A stretch of 7,800 nt of DNA from Acidobacteriota bacterium (GTDB lineage Bacteria; Acidobacteriota; Terriglobia; Terriglobales; Acidobacteriaceae), in contig JAJXXG010000630.1 of the NCBI GenBank assembly GCA_021781255.1, forward strand, positions 904-8,703, written 5' to 3'. The notes under the pieces were generated by a model. The model was given only the letters and a program-made list of their open reading frames with translations. It had not been told where the DNA came from and ran no database searches. Positions within the stretch are counted from its first letter, which is position 1. Each line of letters begins with the position of its first letter. Below are positions 6,656 to 7,800 of the stretch, in pieces. A program made the translations under genes and the position numbers.

Positions 6656-6671
6656 TGGTCGGCCGCGTGCA
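6656..6671 (+). promoter_or_regulatory. Candidate sigma-54 promoter for the Gly-rich coiled-coil gene
   Basis: TGGTCGGCCGCGTGCA has the GG-N10-GC core plus TGCA, with a poor middle of the -24 element. The predicted transcription start near 6682 lies just before the perfect inverted repeat at 6686-6728, so that hairpin would form the 5' end of the mRNA. Confidence 0.3.
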
Positions 6672-6685
6672 AGCGCCTAGTACGT

Positions 6686-6728
6686 GGAGAAGCCTCACTC
6701 CATAGCGCCAACTGATTCAGGCTTCTCC
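6686..6728 (+). promoter_or_regulatory. Perfect 10-bp inverted repeat in the 5' leader of the Gly-rich gene
   Basis: GGAGAAGCCT (6686-6695) and AGGCTTCTCC (6719-6728) are exact reverse complements with a 23-base loop; a U.G pair could add an eleventh step. The 3' arm ends one base before the GGGAGG ribosome binding site (6729-6734), which stays unpaired. It may stabilise the leader, control translation, or be a protein-binding operator. Confidence 0.55.
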
Positions 6729-6742
6729 GGGAGGATACTTTG

Positions 6743-7396
6743 ATGAAAATGAAGACAAATTCCTGGACAGCTCTGGCAATCGCTCTACTGCTTGCATCCA
6801 CGACACTGACGGCGCAACGCGGAGGCCGTGGCGGCGGGGGTGGCGGTGGCGGCCAGCAGCAAGGACCACCGTCGACGGCAGGCTCAGGGCAAGCCGGAGG
6901 TGGAGGTTACGGCACATTGGATCAGACCCGCGACCGCGATCAAACTCGTGATCCGATACGCGATCCCGCCCAGTTGCGCGCCCAGGCAACGACACAACAG
7001 CGCGATCAGTTGCGCACCTGCGATCAGACGATGGGCCAAACGCGCAAGCAGGCGAAGTCTCTGAAGCAGTATGCGAGCAATCCGAACTTCGATCCCAGCG
7101 AGGCACTGCGGCAGCATCAGCAACTGCAGGATCAGCTTAAGACCCTGGAGCAGAACCGCCAGCAGTTGAACGCAGGGCTCAATGAAGAGCAGCAGAGCGC
7201 AATCGAAGCGCGCAATCAAAACATGAGCAGGATTCACGAGCGGGTCCCGAAACGCCTGCAGGACATGGGGCGCGAGCTGAACGACACGACCCTGCACACG
7301 TCGGATGTGGAGAAGCAGGCCCGGGAGGTGGAGAGCGACATGAAGTCGTATCAGAAAGAACTGAGGGAAGCGGGCAAAACTCTCGATCTGCTGTGA
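6743..7396 (+). CDS. Secreted Gly/Gln-rich coiled-coil protein, unknown function
   Basis: A 217-residue exported protein of no family I recognise. Residues 1-24 are a clear signal peptide (MKMKTNSWTALAIALLLAST, TLTA before QR). A low-complexity Gly/Gln/Arg linker follows (25-57), including eight consecutive Gly (30-37), then a DQTRD-type repeat patch (60-75). The rest is a long helical, strongly charged region rich in Gln, Glu, Arg and Leu (about 76-215) with coiled-coil-like spacing (LRQHQQLQDQLKTLEQNRQQL at 122-142). There is a single Cys (93) and no membrane segment after the signal. The ATG at 6743 follows GGGAGG by eight bases; an in-frame TTG directly before it is less likely. The layout suggests a periplasmic or surface spacer, scaffold or chaperone-like helper, but this is inference. 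It is transcribed away from the stress-protein gene set and towards the regulator at the right edge. Confidence 0.85.
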   Translation: MKMKTNSWTALAIALLLASTTLTAQRGGRGGGGGGGGQQQGPPSTAGSGQAGGGGYGTLDQTRDRDQTRDPIRDPAQLRAQATTQQRDQLRTCDQTMGQTRKQAKSLKQYASNPNFDPSEALRQHQQLQDQLKTLEQNRQQLNAGLNEEQQSAIEARNQNMSRIHERVPKRLQDMGRELNDTTLHTSDVEKQAREVESDMKSYQKELREAGKTLDLL

Positions 7397-7465
7397 CGCC
7401 CGGGCGCGGCCGGGCCGGTGCGCATCGCCTGAGCGAAGCCCTGGACCTGGTCCGACTCCGGCAAC

Positions 7466-7504
7466 GCATTTGCTGCGGGCTGTCAGCCTGGCCCGCGGCA
7501 ATGC
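7466..7504 (+). ncRNA. Strong hairpin A downstream of the Gly-rich gene
   Basis: GCATT plus GCTGCGGGC (7466-7470, 7472-7480) pair with GCCCGCGGC plus AATGC (7491-7499, 7500-7504): fourteen pairs with one bulged T (7471), one G.U pair and a 10-base loop. The G.U pair becomes A.C on the other strand, so plus-strand RNA is favoured. No U-run follows, so a simple intrinsic terminator is doubtful. It may be part of a 3' UTR or a small RNA. Confidence 0.5.
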
Positions 7505-7522
7505 CACGCATTGCAACCGGAG

Positions 7523-7558
7523 GAGGCTTGCGATGTCCGGCGCGGCATCGCAGGCCTC
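7523..7558 (+). ncRNA. Strong hairpin B downstream of the Gly-rich gene
   Basis: GAGGCTTGCGATG (7523-7535) pairs with CATCGCAGGCCTC (7546-7558) over thirteen continuous pairs including one G.U, then a bulged T and an inner CCG/CGG stem with a 3-base loop. As with hairpin A, the wobble is compatible only with plus-strand RNA. There is no U-tract after it. Together with hairpin A it fills the intergenic space between convergent genes. Confidence 0.5.
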
Positions 7559-7641
7559 ATCGGCTGCGGGCGATCTGCCATCGGTCGGCGAGCTGCAATC
7601 GATCCGGGAATGACTCCGCGCAACGTGGGACTGTCGCGCTC

Positions 7642-7800
7642 TTATGAGAGCTGGAGATCATCGGAGGGCGCGTGCAGGCTGTATTTTCCAATCTTGTATC
7701 CGAGGTCGCTTCTTGAAACTCCGAGATAGCGCGCCGCTTCAGCCTGCACGCCGTTTGCAAACTGAAGGGAGCGGACGATCAAAGCTCTCTCGATCTCGGT
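7642..7800 (-). CDS. Fis-type HTH C-terminus, probably of an NtrC-family sigma-54 activator (partial)
   Basis: The last 52 residues of a protein whose start lies beyond base 7800. They contain EIERALIVRSLQFANGVQAE, then AARYLGVSRSDLGYKIGKY. This is the HTH_8/Fis-type DNA-binding domain (PF02954), with its typical I..aL....gn...AA..LG.sR..L..Ki.ky pattern, and it ends in a short tail and TAA. This domain normally closes NtrC-type response regulators and other sigma-54 enhancer-binding proteins after an AAA+ domain, which would lie outside the window. A stand-alone Fis-like protein is the alternative. The usual hydrophobic residue after SR.tL is Gly here. It converges with the Gly-rich gene and is a natural candidate for activating the sigma-54-like promoters in this window. 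Confidence 0.82.
   Translation of the reverse strand, partial: TEIERALIVRSLQFANGVQAEAARYLGVSRSDLGYKIGKYSLHAPSDDLQLS

Larger units (their letters stand above)
6245..6742. other. Divergent intergenic region between the stress-protein and Gly-rich genes
   Basis: About 500 bases without a credible gene; open frames on both strands have shadow-like composition. Its contents, listed separately, are two outward-facing sigma-54-like promoter matches, two long inverted repeats, and the ribosome binding sites of both flanking genes. The stretch between the promoter matches (6392-6655) would be where a shared enhancer-type activator site would lie; I saw only weak dyads there, such as CTCCC/GGGAG at 6520-6549. 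Confidence 0.5.

Noticed and set aside
6463..6801. A 112-codon minus-strand frame overlapping the start of the Gly-rich gene
   Set aside because: It runs through the leader hairpin and signal peptide of a well-supported gene and shows no recognisable domain.
7638..7651. GCTCT-TATG-AGAGC hairpin over the regulator stop codon as a terminator
   Set aside because: The stem is only five pairs and no T-run follows on either strand.

Overview
The window looks like a GC-rich chromosomal segment from an acidobacterium (Acidobacteriota). The main reason is a protein of the VWFA-related type (TIGR03436 family) that is abundant in that phylum. Secreted M48 proteases with a charged tail and small Gly/Gln-rich secreted proteins fit the same picture. 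The phylum is an inference from remembered family distributions; there is no rRNA or marker gene here. I see no insertion sequence, CRISPR array, tRNA or phage gene.

Layout. Bases 2679 to 1 (minus strand) form one tight operon: a small zinc-ribbon protein (2350-2679), a P1B-type metal-transporting ATPase (398-2329), and the start of an AI-2E/PerM family membrane transporter (397 to the window edge). The ATPase stop TGA is followed directly by the transporter ATG. Bases 6244 to 3202 (minus) form a second gene set: a universal stress protein (5663-6244), a secreted VWA-domain protein (4550-5593) and a secreted zinc metalloprotease of family M48 (3202-4506). The M48 frame stays open for 85 codons beyond its TAG stop, with coding-like composition. 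Divergently, a secreted Gly-rich coiled-coil protein lies on the plus strand (6743-7396). At the right edge, converging on it, is the C-terminal Fis-type DNA-binding domain of what is probably an NtrC-family sigma-54 activator (7642-7800).

Regulation. I checked every TGCA in the window by eye for the pattern TGG-N9-TGCA, which holds the GG-N10-GC core of sigma-54 promoters. I found five hits, all outside the annotated genes. One lies upstream of the zinc-ribbon/ATPase/transporter operon, one upstream of the stress protein and one upstream of the Gly-rich gene, each in the right orientation. With a likely NtrC-type activator next door, a plausible reading is a local sigma-54 regulon of envelope and stress functions: metal export, membrane transport, stress protein, periplasmic protease and secreted proteins. 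This is an inference. The Gly-rich gene also has a perfect 10-bp inverted repeat just before its ribosome binding site, and its 3' flank holds two long hairpins whose G.U pairs favour plus-strand RNA.
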